Positions 10,320 through 18,710 of a stretch of DNA of 35,883 bases are shown piece after piece. This stretch comes from Azospirillum sp. (GTDB lineage Bacteria > Pseudomonadota > Alphaproteobacteria > Azospirillales > Azospirillaceae), in NCBI GenBank assembly GCA_016124535.1, contig WGNK01000069.1, positions 1 through 35,883 on the forward strand, read 5' to 3'. A program made the translations under genes and the position numbers. The number at the start of each line of letters is the position of its first letter. Position 1 is the stretch's first letter. The notes under the pieces were generated by a model. The model was not told the origin of the DNA. It was given only the letters and a program-made list of their open reading frames with translations, and searched no databases.

Positions 10320-12035
10320 ATGGCGAGTGCGTCGAGCGGCATCGAATCGGGATACCGGCGACGGGCTGCCTGGAAGCCGAGCGGCTGGTCGGCGGCGACC
10401 GTGGCGATTGCGCTGCTGGTGGCGCTGCCGGTGCTGGTGGTGACGGCGGCGGTGTTCCTGCCCAGCGCCGGGGTGTGGCAACACCTGGCCTCGACCGTGC
10501 TGCCGGACTATCTGACCAATACCGCGCTGCTGGCCGCCGGGGTCGGCAGCGGCACGCTGGTGATCGGGGGCGGCACCGCCTGGCTGGTGACGATGTGCCG
10601 GTTTCCCGGCAGCCGAGTCCTGGAATGGGCATTGCTGTTGCCGATGGCGGTTCCGGCCTATGTCATGGCCTATACTTTCACCGACCTGCTGCAATTCGTC
10701 GGGCCGGTGCAGACCATGCTGCGCGAGGCGTTCGGCTGGAGTCGTCACGATTACTGGTTTCCCAATATCCGCTCGCTGGGTGGCGCGGTGGCGATGCTGA
10801 CATTGGTGCTCTATCCCTATGTCTATCTGCTGGCGCGCGCCGCCTTTCTCGAGCAATCGGTCTGCCTGCTCGAGGTCAGCCGGATGCTCGGACGCGGTCC
10901 CTGGCGCAGCTTTTTTACCGTGGCCCTGCCGCTGGCCCGCCCGGCGATCGTCGGCGGCGTCGCCTTGGCGCTGATGGAGGCCTTGGCCGATTTCGGCACC
11001 GTGCAGTATTTCGCGATCAACACCTTCACCACCGGCATTTATCGCACCTGGTTTGCCATGGGTCAGCCGGTGGCGGCGGCCCAGCTTGCCGCGGTGCTGA
11101 TGCTGTTCGTGCTGGCGCTGCTGGCGCTGGAGCGCTGGACCCGTCGCCATGCCCGGTTCCACCACACCTCGACCCGCTACCGGCGACTGCCCGGCCTCCG
11201 GCTGACCGGTTGGCGGGCCGGGCTGGCGCTGGCCGCTTGTGCCGCGCCGGTTTTGCTCGGATTCGTGGTGCCGGCCGGCGATCTGGTGACCATGGCGTGG
11301 GCGGCCGGCGACCAGCGGCTCGACGGCAGCCAGTTTCTCGACCTCGCCCGCCACAGCTTTACCCTGGCCTCGCTCGCGGCGTTGCTCGCGGTGGCGCTGG
11401 CGCTGGTGCTGGCTTACGGCCGCAGGATGCATCCGAGCCCGGTGGTGCGCGCAGCGACCCGGGTCGCCGGCATGGGCTATGCCATCCCCGGCTCGGTGAT
11501 CGCGGTCGGCGTGCTGATCCCGTTTGCCCGTTTCGACAATGCGCTCGACCAGCTGATGCGCGATCAGTTCGGGGTTTCCACCGGTCTCCTGCTGAGCGGC
11601 ACGATTGCGGCGGTGCTGTTCGCCTATCTGGTGCGCTTCCTGGCGGTCAGCCTCAATACCATCGAGGCCAGCCTCGGCAAGATCCGTCCGAGCATGGACT
11701 ATGCGGCGCGCATTCTGGGGCAGGGGCCGGCCGGGACGCTGGCGCGGGTCCATGCCCCGATCATGACCGGCAGCCTGCTCACCGCCGGTCTGCTGGTGTT
11801 CGTCGATGTGATGAAGGAACTGCCGGCCACCATGATCGTGCGGCCGTTCAATTTCGACACCCTGGCGGTGCGGGTCTATCAGCTGGCTTCGGACGAGCGC
11901 CTGGCCGAAGCGTCGACCGCGGCGCTTGCAATCGTCGCGGTCGGGATCGTGCCGGTAATCCTGCTCAGCCTGGTGATCGCGCGGTCTCGTCCCGGCCATG
12001 GCGGCGGTTCGAGCGTGCTGCCGGAGAGTTCGTGA
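10320..12035 (+). CDS. ABC transporter permease, iron(III) type (fused two-domain)
   Basis: Inner-membrane permease of 571 residues with two BPD_transp_1 domains fused in one chain, the layout of FbpB/AfuB/SfuB iron(III) uptake permeases. Each half carries an EAA loop for the ATPase: one near residues 185-210 (EVSRMLGRGPWRSFFTVALP) and one near 460-485 (YAARILGQGPAGTLARVHAP). About twelve membrane segments are evident. Two ATGs are possible, 10314 and 10320; aagg at 10310-10313 is correctly spaced (six bases) only for 10320. Neither a substrate-binding protein nor an ATPase gene is present anywhere in the window, so partners must be encoded elsewhere. Iron is the likely but unproven substrate. 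Confidence 0.88.
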   Translation: MASASSGIESGYRRRAAWKPSGWSAATVAIALLVALPVLVVTAAVFLPSAGVWQHLASTVLPDYLTNTALLAAGVGSGTLVIGGGTAWLVTMCRFPGSRVLEWALLLPMAVPAYVMAYTFTDLLQFVGPVQTMLREAFGWSRHDYWFPNIRSLGGAVAMLTLVLYPYVYLLARAAFLEQSVCLLEVSRMLGRGPWRSFFTVALPLARPAIVGGVALALMEALADFGTVQYFAINTFTTGIYRTWFAMGQPVAAAQLAAVLMLFVLALLALERWTRRHARFHHTSTRYRRLPGLRLTGWRAGLALAACAAPVLLGFVVPAGDLVTMAWAAGDQRLDGSQFLDLARHSFTLASLAALLAVALALVLAYGRRMHPSPVVRAATRVAGMGYAIPGSVIAVGVLIPFARFDNALDQLMRDQFGVSTGLLLSGTIAAVLFAYLVRFLAVSLNTIEASLGKIRPSMDYAARILGQGPAGTLARVHAPIMTGSLLTAGLLVFVDVMKELPATMIVRPFNFDTLAVRVYQLASDERLAEASTAALAIVAVGIVPVILLSLVIARSRPGHGGGSSVLPESS

Positions 12036-12078
12036 TGCCCGCCGGCCCGACCGGCCAGCCGCCAACCAACGAGGATTC

Positions 12079-13116
12079 ATGTACCAGCCAATGACCGTAG
12101 CGACCTTCGGCGGCATAAGCCTCGCCCTGGTGTTGATGCTGGCTGCACCCGCCTCCCGAGCCCTGGCCGCGCCGGAGCGCGCTGCGGCGGCGAAGGATGC
12201 CGTCGGGGCTCCGGTGGGCGAGTGGCAGGTCGGTGCCGTCAATGACGACAAGGGCAAGTTCTCCTATTGCGTGACCGAGAGCCGCTACGACAATGGCCGC
12301 AATCTGGTGATCGGGCGTAATGCGGCGGGCGAACTCAACATCGCGATTGGCATGCACGAGGGCAATCTGACGGTCGGCGCCAGCTGGCAGGTGGTGCTCA
12401 AGGTCGATGACCGCCTCTCGCGCCAGCGTCGCGCTGCGGCTGCCTCCAAGGCTCTGCTGGTGATCGCCAACGGGCGCGACGAGGATCTGTTCGCCGCGCT
12501 TGGCACCGGCCACGTCCTGTCGCTGGAAGGTCCGGCCGACAGTGTCGCCTTTCAACTGAAGGGCACCGGCAAGACGCTGCGCGCGCTCAAGAAATGTGCC
12601 GAGGAGCAGGGCCAGGGGGCGGCGCGCGCACAAGCCGGGCCGGCTCAGGCGCCGATGCCCCAAGCGCTGGCGACCATTCTCAAGCTGGCCGGTCTGGAGC
12701 AGGTCCAGGCGATCTCGCTGGCGGGGATGCCGCCAGCGGAACGGCCGGCCGATGTCGCCTGGTCGTTGGGTCCGGTGTTCGGCGGCATGCTGGAATCAAG
12801 CGTCTCGGATGGCCGTGCCTTGCCCGCGCTGTCGGAGGCCTATGTCAAGACCCTGAAGGTCCGTTGCGCCGGGGCGTTCGAGAGCAAGTTCGAACCGGTC
12901 GAAAATCTGCCGACCGCCGCCCTGCGCACCGCGGTGGCGACCTGCAGCGACGACAAGGGCAGGGTCCACGTCTCCTTGCTGCTCTACCTGACCCGGAGCA
13001 AGCTGTTCACCGTGTTCTTCCACGAAGCCGCGGCCGAGAACAAGGCCGAGGCCGACCGCGCGCGCGACGCCATCGCCGCCGTGATCCGGAAACTGGCGGC
13101 GAAACCGGCGCAATAG
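12079..13116 (+). CDS. Hypothetical secreted protein
   Basis: I do not recognise the family. The 345-residue product has a signal peptide (residues 1-31, LALVLMLAAPASRALA). The mature N-terminal part (GEWQVGAVNDDKGKFSYCVTE, about residues 47-67) recalls the start of secreted beta-rich proteins such as the IalB family, but the rest does not clearly follow. Cysteines occur at about 64, 174, 264 and 289, so disulfides are possible. The C-terminal third predicts as mixed alpha/beta. The start at 12079 has gagg four bases upstream; ATG 12091 is an alternative. It lies 43 bases after the permease and may share its transcript, though it does not resemble a periplasmic binding protein. Confidence 0.7.
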   Translation: MYQPMTVATFGGISLALVLMLAAPASRALAAPERAAAAKDAVGAPVGEWQVGAVNDDKGKFSYCVTESRYDNGRNLVIGRNAAGELNIAIGMHEGNLTVGASWQVVLKVDDRLSRQRRAAAASKALLVIANGRDEDLFAALGTGHVLSLEGPADSVAFQLKGTGKTLRALKKCAEEQGQGAARAQAGPAQAPMPQALATILKLAGLEQVQAISLAGMPPAERPADVAWSLGPVFGGMLESSVSDGRALPALSEAYVKTLKVRCAGAFESKFEPVENLPTAALRTAVATCSDDKGRVHVSLLLYLTRSKLFTVFFHEAAAENKAEADRARDAIAAVIRKLAAKPAQ

Positions 13117-13300
13117 CGTTTTTGCACCCGCGAAGCGGCGAGTGATGACGCAGAATTGAAGGGATCGAGAGCCGGCCGCTATAGGTTGGGCTTGACCGGC
13201 GGCGGACATCCTTCACTGTCGATGATCCCGGTGCCGACTCCGGTGCCGGGGTAGGGGACAATCCCAGGCCTGCGGGCCGTTCCAACAGGGAGGATGGTTC

Positions 13301-13549
13301 ATGGCGATACGGGTATTGGCAGTCGCGGTGCTGGCGTTCCTGATTGCCGGACCGGCGATGGCGACGAGTTGCCCTAAACATATGAAGCATATCGACGAAG
13401 TGATGGCCGGCCACCTGAAGCTCAGCGCCGAGCAGATGAACGAGGTCCAATCCTACCGGATGGAGGGGCAGCGCCTGCACCAGGAGGGCAAGCACGCGGA
13501 GTCCCTGGCTGCACTCGCCAGGGCCGAAGCCATTCTCGGCATTAAATAG
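13301..13549 (+). CDS. Small secreted protein of unknown function
   Basis: An 82-residue protein with a clear signal peptide (MAIRVLAVAVLAFLIAGPAMA, cleavage after residue 21). The mature part begins TSCPKHMKHIDEVMAGHL and is helical, with one cysteine and several His/Met residues (CPKHMKH, QMNEVQSYRMEG) that could bind metal, although no known metal-binding motif is met. The C-terminal half (HAESLAALARAEAILGI) is amphipathic helix. A gggagg ribosome site lies eight bases before the ATG. It is the last plus-strand gene before a strong terminator. Function unknown. Confidence 0.72.
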   Translation: MAIRVLAVAVLAFLIAGPAMATSCPKHMKHIDEVMAGHLKLSAEQMNEVQSYRMEGQRLHQEGKHAESLAALARAEAILGIK

Positions 13550-13558
13550 CCAATCGCG

Positions 13559-13589
13559 CGGCGGCTCCCGGTCAAGGGAGCCGCCGTTT
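13559..13589. terminator. Bidirectional intrinsic terminator
   Basis: A perfect 11-bp stem, cggcggctccc (13559-13569) with gggagccgccg (13576-13586), encloses the six-base loop ggtcaa and is followed by ttt. It sits between the convergent small secreted protein gene (ends 13549) and coxM (ends 13619). The T-tract is short, so efficiency on either strand is inferred from stem strength. Confidence 0.8.
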
Positions 13590-13618
13590 GCCCGACCGGG
13601 CCGCGGGCCAGCGCCGGG

Positions 13619-14413
13619 CTATTGCAGGGCGGCCACCGCGCGTTTGGCCATGACCTTGACCAGATGGGCGCGATAGTCCTGGCTGGCGTGGATGTCGCCG
13701 TTGAAGTCGTCGGCCGGGGTCTCGATTGGCTCCAGCGCCGCCGGGGTGAAGGAATTGGTCAGCGCCGCTTCCATCGCGCTGTGGCGGAACACCACGGCGC
13801 CGGCGCCGGTGACCGCCACCCGTACCGCATTTCCGGTCTTGGCGACGAACACCCCGACCACCGCATAGCGGCTGGCCGGATTGGGGAATTTTTGATAGGC
13901 GGCACGGTCCGGCCGGGGGAAGCGGACGCTGACCACCAATTCATCCGCGGCCAGGGCGGTTTCGAACAGGCCGGTAAAGAAGTCCTCGGCGGCAATCGAT
14001 CGGCGGTCGGTGACGATGGTCGCGCCCAATCCGACCAGGGCGGCCGGGTAGTCGGCCGAGGGGTCGTTGTTGGCGATCGAGCCGCCGAGCGTGCCGAGAT
14101 TGCGCACCTGGGCATCGCCGACGCTTTCGGCCGTCGCCGCCAGGGCAGGGATGGCGCTGCGCACCAGATCCGAGGCGGCAACCTCGGCGTGGCGGGTCAT
14201 GGCGCCGATCACCAGCGTGCCGCCGTCGTCGCGGATGCCCCGGAGCTCGGTGATCGCACTCAGATCGACCAGATCGCTGCGCTTGGCCAACCGCTGCTTC
14301 AGGGTCGGGATCAGCGATTGCCCTCCCGCCAGCGGCCTGCCGTCCTCGGCCTGCGCCAGCAAGGCCACCGCGTCGGCGATGGTGGTCGGGCGGTGATAGT
14401 CGAAATCGTACAT
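13619..14413 (-). CDS. coxM: Molybdenum hydroxylase medium (FAD) subunit, CoxM-like
   Basis: The 264-residue flavoprotein subunit of a CO-dehydrogenase/xanthine-dehydrogenase-type enzyme, which passes electrons from the iron-sulfur subunit to an acceptor. FAD-binding signatures are both present: AGGQS (29-33) and TLGGSIANNDPSADYP (108-123). The length is slightly short but normal. The ATG at 14413 has a ggagg ribosome site. It belongs with coxG, coxS and coxL upstream on the same strand, but is separated from coxL by a 1.3-kb stretch holding two unrelated genes. It ends at the shared terminator at 13559-13589. Confidence 0.92.
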   Translation of the reverse strand: MYDFDYHRPTTIADAVALLAQAEDGRPLAGGQSLIPTLKQRLAKRSDLVDLSAITELRGIRDDGGTLVIGAMTRHAEVAASDLVRSAIPALAATAESVGDAQVRNLGTLGGSIANNDPSADYPAALVGLGATIVTDRRSIAAEDFFTGLFETALAADELVVSVRFPRPDRAAYQKFPNPASRYAVVGVFVAKTGNAVRVAVTGAGAVVFRHSAMEAALTNSFTPAALEPIETPADDFNGDIHASQDYRAHLVKVMAKRAVAALQ

Positions 14414-14447
14414 GGGTTACATCCTCCCTGAGTAATGCTCTATGCGG

Positions 14448-15251
14448 TCATTCTCTCGGCAGATCATCGGTCGGGATCGGAAAGAAGACTTCGTTTCTCT
14501 TGGCGTGGTCGATGATTTCTTCGGTCCACGTTTCTTTGAATTCCATTAGCTCACGTTTGAGCGCCGGCCAGTCGAAGTTGCTGAGGGAGCCGTTCAGGCT
14601 ATCTGTCACCCACCTCAAATCTTCCAGGCTTGCGTGCCAACCATATTCTTGAAGGGTGGACAATCGGCAGAAGACAACGTCCCAAAGTGCCTCACGTCTT
14701 AGCTCATCCTGGTCATGGCCGCCCACAATTTCAGCTAGGCTATGCTCATCGAACTGCGGTTCGCTGTCGATCTCTTGAATGAACGACAACACAAGCCGAT
14801 AGGAATTTGCCCATGTCTCACATATATTCATGTAGCGCCGAATTAATGAGGTATAAGCGACCGAGCGGCGTCCGTCGACACCGGCGGCGAAGGTTTGAAT
14901 GAATATCCAATGCTTTTCGTCGTTTCTATAGTAGAGAGCGAGGGCATGGATGATTGGATCGAATTTTTTCCTTTCCCAGCAAAACTTCTCGCTATAGCGA
15001 ATCCGGCCGATCGGTTCCGGCCTGGACAGTCGGGCCATTCCGGAGAATTGGGCAAACTCGGCAGCGTGCTCTCGAATCCCCTCATCGACCAAGAAGGATG
15101 GCAGGTCTTTTCGGTGCAGGTACTTGCAGGTGGTATCTTCTGGGTGCCAAATCACCGAATCATGCTTCAGGCAGAAACCCATGCCTCGACCGATGGTCAA
15201 GGTTTGGGAGCCATTGTGGATGCAATTCCGGCAGCTGAACAGCGCGTCCAT
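14448..15251 (-). CDS. Unknown protein with N-terminal Cys cluster; second gene of an inserted pair
   Basis: I do not recognise this 267-residue protein. Its N-terminus has a zinc-finger-like set: C7, C10 (FSCRNC), C27 and H30 (GFCLKH) and C42 (TTCKYLHRKDLP). The rest is rich in aromatic and charged residues with no signal peptide or membrane segment, so it is probably cytoplasmic. The ATG at 15251 follows the TGA of the upstream gene by one base (TGATATG), indicating translational coupling; an upstream in-frame ATG at 15332 lies inside that gene and is less likely. G+C is markedly lower than in the cox genes (47% in 14881-14940 and 50% in 14821-14880 by my count). It sits between coxL and coxM and has no evident link to molybdenum enzymes. 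Confidence 0.78.
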   Translation of the reverse strand: MDALFSCRNCIHNGSQTLTIGRGMGFCLKHDSVIWHPEDTTCKYLHRKDLPSFLVDEGIREHAAEFAQFSGMARLSRPEPIGRIRYSEKFCWERKKFDPIIHALALYYRNDEKHWIFIQTFAAGVDGRRSVAYTSLIRRYMNICETWANSYRLVLSFIQEIDSEPQFDEHSLAEIVGGHDQDELRREALWDVVFCRLSTLQEYGWHASLEDLRWVTDSLNGSLSNFDWPALKRELMEFKETWTEEIIDHAKRNEVFFPIPTDDLPRE

Positions 15252-15252
15252 A

Positions 15253-15684
15253 TCAGATCCGCTGGAAATAACGTTGCACCCGAACCCCGACCCACTGATC
15301 CAATTGCTTGCGCTCGACCGCTCCGACGTCAAACCGCCAGTCGATCAATCCCTCCAGGCGTTTGCGCGCGTAGCGCAGAGCTTGGAGTGCTCGTGCCCGG
15401 TCGGCCCGTATCTCATTCTCGCACAACTGTCGTAGCTCAGCGATCAATGCTTCATGTTCGATGACCGAATGGCCCTCGATCAGAACCAAGTCCTTCTTCA
15501 GCCGATAACTGGCGTCCCCGAAATCCCTGAGCTTCGAAAGATCAAGGGAGACGCTGGTGAATTTGGTCCGTTTGCCGCGCGCCCGCACGATATGCTCGGC
15601 AATCGTGCAGTCCTTTAGAAGATTGGGCGGCGTGATCCCACCCTCCCGATCTCGGCGGTAGTAGGCTGGTGCGGCCTCGTTCAT
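15253..15684 (-). CDS. Unknown protein, first gene of an inserted pair (possible ART-like fold)
   Basis: I do not recognise this 143-residue protein. It is soluble and lacks a signal peptide. Visible features are YYRRD (8-12), AEHIVRARGKRTKFTSVSLD (29-48), GHSVIEHEAL (71-80), a helical Arg/Ala-rich stretch (94-112) and an aromatic WRFD...QRYF end. The order Y/R, then FTSVS, then EHE loosely recalls the R-S-E or H-Y-E triads of ADP-ribosyltransferases; this is pattern inference only. The start is well supported: an almost perfect Shine-Dalgarno AAGGAGGTGA ends ten bases or less before the ATG at 15684, and no other gene here has one as strong. G+C is lower than in the flanking genes. It begins 36 bases after the coxL stop. 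Confidence 0.8.
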   Translation of the reverse strand: MNEAAPAYYRRDREGGITPPNLLKDCTIAEHIVRARGKRTKFTSVSLDLSKLRDFGDASYRLKKDLVLIEGHSVIEHEALIAELRQLCENEIRADRARALQALRYARKRLEGLIDWRFDVGAVERKQLDQWVGVRVQRYFQRI

Positions 15685-15720
15685 CAGCGTCTCACCTCCT
15701 TGATCCCGCTTTCTCCGGGG

Positions 15721-18102
15721 CTACGCCGCTTTGCGCTGTGCCCGGATCGCCTGCCACACCCGTTCGGGGCTGGCCGGCATATCGAGATGGGTGATGCCGA
15801 ATTCGGCAAGGGCATCGACCACGGCGTTCATCACCGCGGCCGAGCCGCCGATGGTGCCGGCCTCGCCGCAGCCCTTGACCCCCAGCGGGTTGTGGGTGCA
15901 GGGCGCTTCCTCGTGGTAGGCGAGCGTGAACGACGGCACGTCGTCGGCGCGCGGCATGCAGTAGTCCATGTAGGAGCCGGTGATCAGCTGGCCGCTCTCG
16001 GGATCATAGACGCAGTTTTCGTGGAGCGCCTGGCCGATGCCCTGGACGATGCCGCCATGGACCTGGCCCTCGACCACCATCGGGTTGATCACCCGGCCGA
16101 AATCGTCGGCGGCGACGAAATTGACCACCTTGGTCACGCCGGTATCGGGATCGATCTCGACCTCGCAGATATGGCAGCCATTGGGGAAGGTGAAGTTCTT
16201 GGGGTCGTAGAAGGCCTGTTCGTCTAGTCCCGGCTCCAGCTCGTCGAGCGGGAAGTTGTGCGGAACATAGGCCGACAGCGCGATCTCGGCGATCGACAGG
16301 CTCTTGTCGGTGCCGGCGACGGTGAATTTGCCCTCCTTCACTTCGATGTCGCTGGCCGCGGCTTCGAGCATGTGGGCGGCGATCTTCTTCGCCTTGGCCT
16401 CGACCTTATCCATCGCCTTGACGATCGCCGAGCCGCCGACCGCCAGCGAGCGCGAACCATAAGTCCCCATGCCGAACGGTACCTTGGCGGTATCGCCGTG
16501 GACGATCTCGACGTTGTCGATCGGAATGCCGAAGCGTTCCGCGACCAGCTGGGCGAAGGTGGTCTCGTGGCTCTGGCCGTGGCTGTGCGAACCGGTGAAC
16601 AAAGTGACCGAGCCGGTCGGGTGGAAACGCACCTCGGCCGATTCATAAAGGCCGGCGCGGGCACCGAGCGCACCGGCGACATTGCTGGGTGCAATCCCGC
16701 AGGCCTCGATATAGGTGGCAAAGCCGATCCCGCGCAATTTGCCCCGCGCCGCCGCCTCGGCCTTGCGCGCCGGGAAGCCGGCATAGTCGATCAGCGGCAG
16801 CGCCAGATCCAGATTCCGCACGTAGTCGCCGCTGTCGTATTGCAGCGCGACCGGGGTCTGGTAGGGCATCGCACTGGCCGGGATCAGGTTGCGCCGGCGA
16901 AGCTCGACCTTGTCGATGCCGATTTCGCGCGCGGCGACATCGACCAGACGCTCGATCAGGTAGCAGGCCTCCGGCCGCCCGGCGCCGCGATAGGCGTCGA
17001 CCGGCACGGTGTTGGTGAACACCGCTTTGACCTCGGCATAGATCGCCGGCGTGGTGTATTGGCCGGCGAGCAGGGTGGCATAGAGATAGGTCGGGATCGA
17101 GGTCGAGAAGGTCGACAGATAGGCGCCAAGATTAGCCACCGTGCTGACCTTGAGGCCCAAGAACTTGCCATTGGCATCGAGTGCCAGTTCGGCATGGGTG
17201 ACGTGGTCGCGGCCATGGGCGTCGGACAGAAAACTCTCGGAACGCTCGGCGGTCCATTTGATCGGCCGGCCGACCTTCTTTGCCGCCCAGGTGACGATCG
17301 CCTCTTCGGCATAGTGGTAGATTTTAGAGCCGAAACCGCCGCCGACATCGGGTGCCACGACCCGCAGCTTGTGTTCGGGAATGCCCAGAACGAAGGCCCC
17401 CATCAGCAGGCGGATGACGTGGGGGTTCTGCGAGGTGGTGTAGAGCGTGTAGTCGCCGCCGGTACGGTCGTATTCGCCGATCGCCGCGCGCGGCTCCATG
17501 GCGTTGGGCACCAGCCGGTTGTTGACGACGTCGAGCGTGACGACATGGGCGGCGTGCGCGAACGCCGCTTCGGTCGCCGCCAGGTCACCCAGATGCCAGT
17601 CGTAACACAGATTACCCGGCGCCTCGTCGTGGAGCAGCGGCGCATCGGGTTTCAGCGCCGCGACGCTCGATACCACCGCCGGCAGGTCGTCGTAGTCGAC
17701 GGTGATCAGCTCGGCGGCGTCGCGCGCCTGGGAGCGGGTTTCGGCAATCACCACCGCGACCTGGTCGCCGACATGGCGGACCTTGCCCTGGGCCAGCGCC
17801 GGGTGCGGCGGCTCCTTCATCGGCGAGCCGTCCTTGGAGTGGATCAGCCAGCCGCAGGGCAGGCCGTTGACCTTGTCGGCGGCCAGATCGGCACCGGTGA
17901 AGATCGCCAGCACGCCGGGGGCCGCCGCCGCCGCCGTCGTGTCGATCGCGGTGATCCGGGCATGGGCATAGGGCGAGCGCAGGATCCAGGCATGGACCTG
18001 GCCCGGCCGGTTGATGTCGTCGGTATAGGTGCCGCGCCCGGTCAGGAAGCGCAGGTCTTCGCGGCGGCGCACGCGGGCGCCGATGCCGTCGGGATGAGCC
18101 AT
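15721..18102 (-). CDS. coxL: Molybdenum hydroxylase large subunit, form II CoxL-like
   Basis: The 793-residue catalytic subunit, which would hold the molybdopterin-cytosine-dinucleotide cofactor. The active-site loop reads AYRGAGR (370-376). True aerobic CO dehydrogenases (form I) have AYRCSFR there, so this is form II, whose physiological substrate is uncertain. The conserved catalytic glutamate is E747 in GVKGCGEAGTIGG, and the GGGFGSK motif is present. The frame extends upstream to 18207, but the ATG at 18102 has ggggagg upstream and gives the normal MAHPDGIGARVRRREDLRFL start. It lies 64 bases after coxS. Electrons should pass to CoxS, then CoxM. Confidence 0.94.
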   Translation of the reverse strand: MAHPDGIGARVRRREDLRFLTGRGTYTDDINRPGQVHAWILRSPYAHARITAIDTTAAAAAPGVLAIFTGADLAADKVNGLPCGWLIHSKDGSPMKEPPHPALAQGKVRHVGDQVAVVIAETRSQARDAAELITVDYDDLPAVVSSVAALKPDAPLLHDEAPGNLCYDWHLGDLAATEAAFAHAAHVVTLDVVNNRLVPNAMEPRAAIGEYDRTGGDYTLYTTSQNPHVIRLLMGAFVLGIPEHKLRVVAPDVGGGFGSKIYHYAEEAIVTWAAKKVGRPIKWTAERSESFLSDAHGRDHVTHAELALDANGKFLGLKVSTVANLGAYLSTFSTSIPTYLYATLLAGQYTTPAIYAEVKAVFTNTVPVDAYRGAGRPEACYLIERLVDVAAREIGIDKVELRRRNLIPASAMPYQTPVALQYDSGDYVRNLDLALPLIDYAGFPARKAEAAARGKLRGIGFATYIEACGIAPSNVAGALGARAGLYESAEVRFHPTGSVTLFTGSHSHGQSHETTFAQLVAERFGIPIDNVEIVHGDTAKVPFGMGTYGSRSLAVGGSAIVKAMDKVEAKAKKIAAHMLEAAASDIEVKEGKFTVAGTDKSLSIAEIALSAYVPHNFPLDELEPGLDEQAFYDPKNFTFPNGCHICEVEIDPDTGVTKVVNFVAADDFGRVINPMVVEGQVHGGIVQGIGQALHENCVYDPESGQLITGSYMDYCMPRADDVPSFTLAYHEEAPCTHNPLGVKGCGEAGTIGGSAAVMNAVVDALAEFGITHLDMPASPERVWQAIRAQRKAA

Positions 18103-18166
18103 GGTCTGTTTCCTCCCCGCTTTTGTTCTTTTCAGCCCCTCGCCCCGGTGGGGAGAGCGCTGGCGT

Positions 18167-18658
<492 letters not shown>

Positions 18659-18710
18659 GCCTCGATCCCTCCCTGAGACGTTTTATCGTTGGGTAACGGA
18701 GTGCGAAAAC

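Noticed and set aside
10176..12257. Minus-strand upstream extension of the DUF1003 frame, about 690 codons
   Set aside because: It is antisense to the iron-type permease and rich in Gln/Arg/His low complexity. The DUF1003 homology begins after the ATG at 10175.
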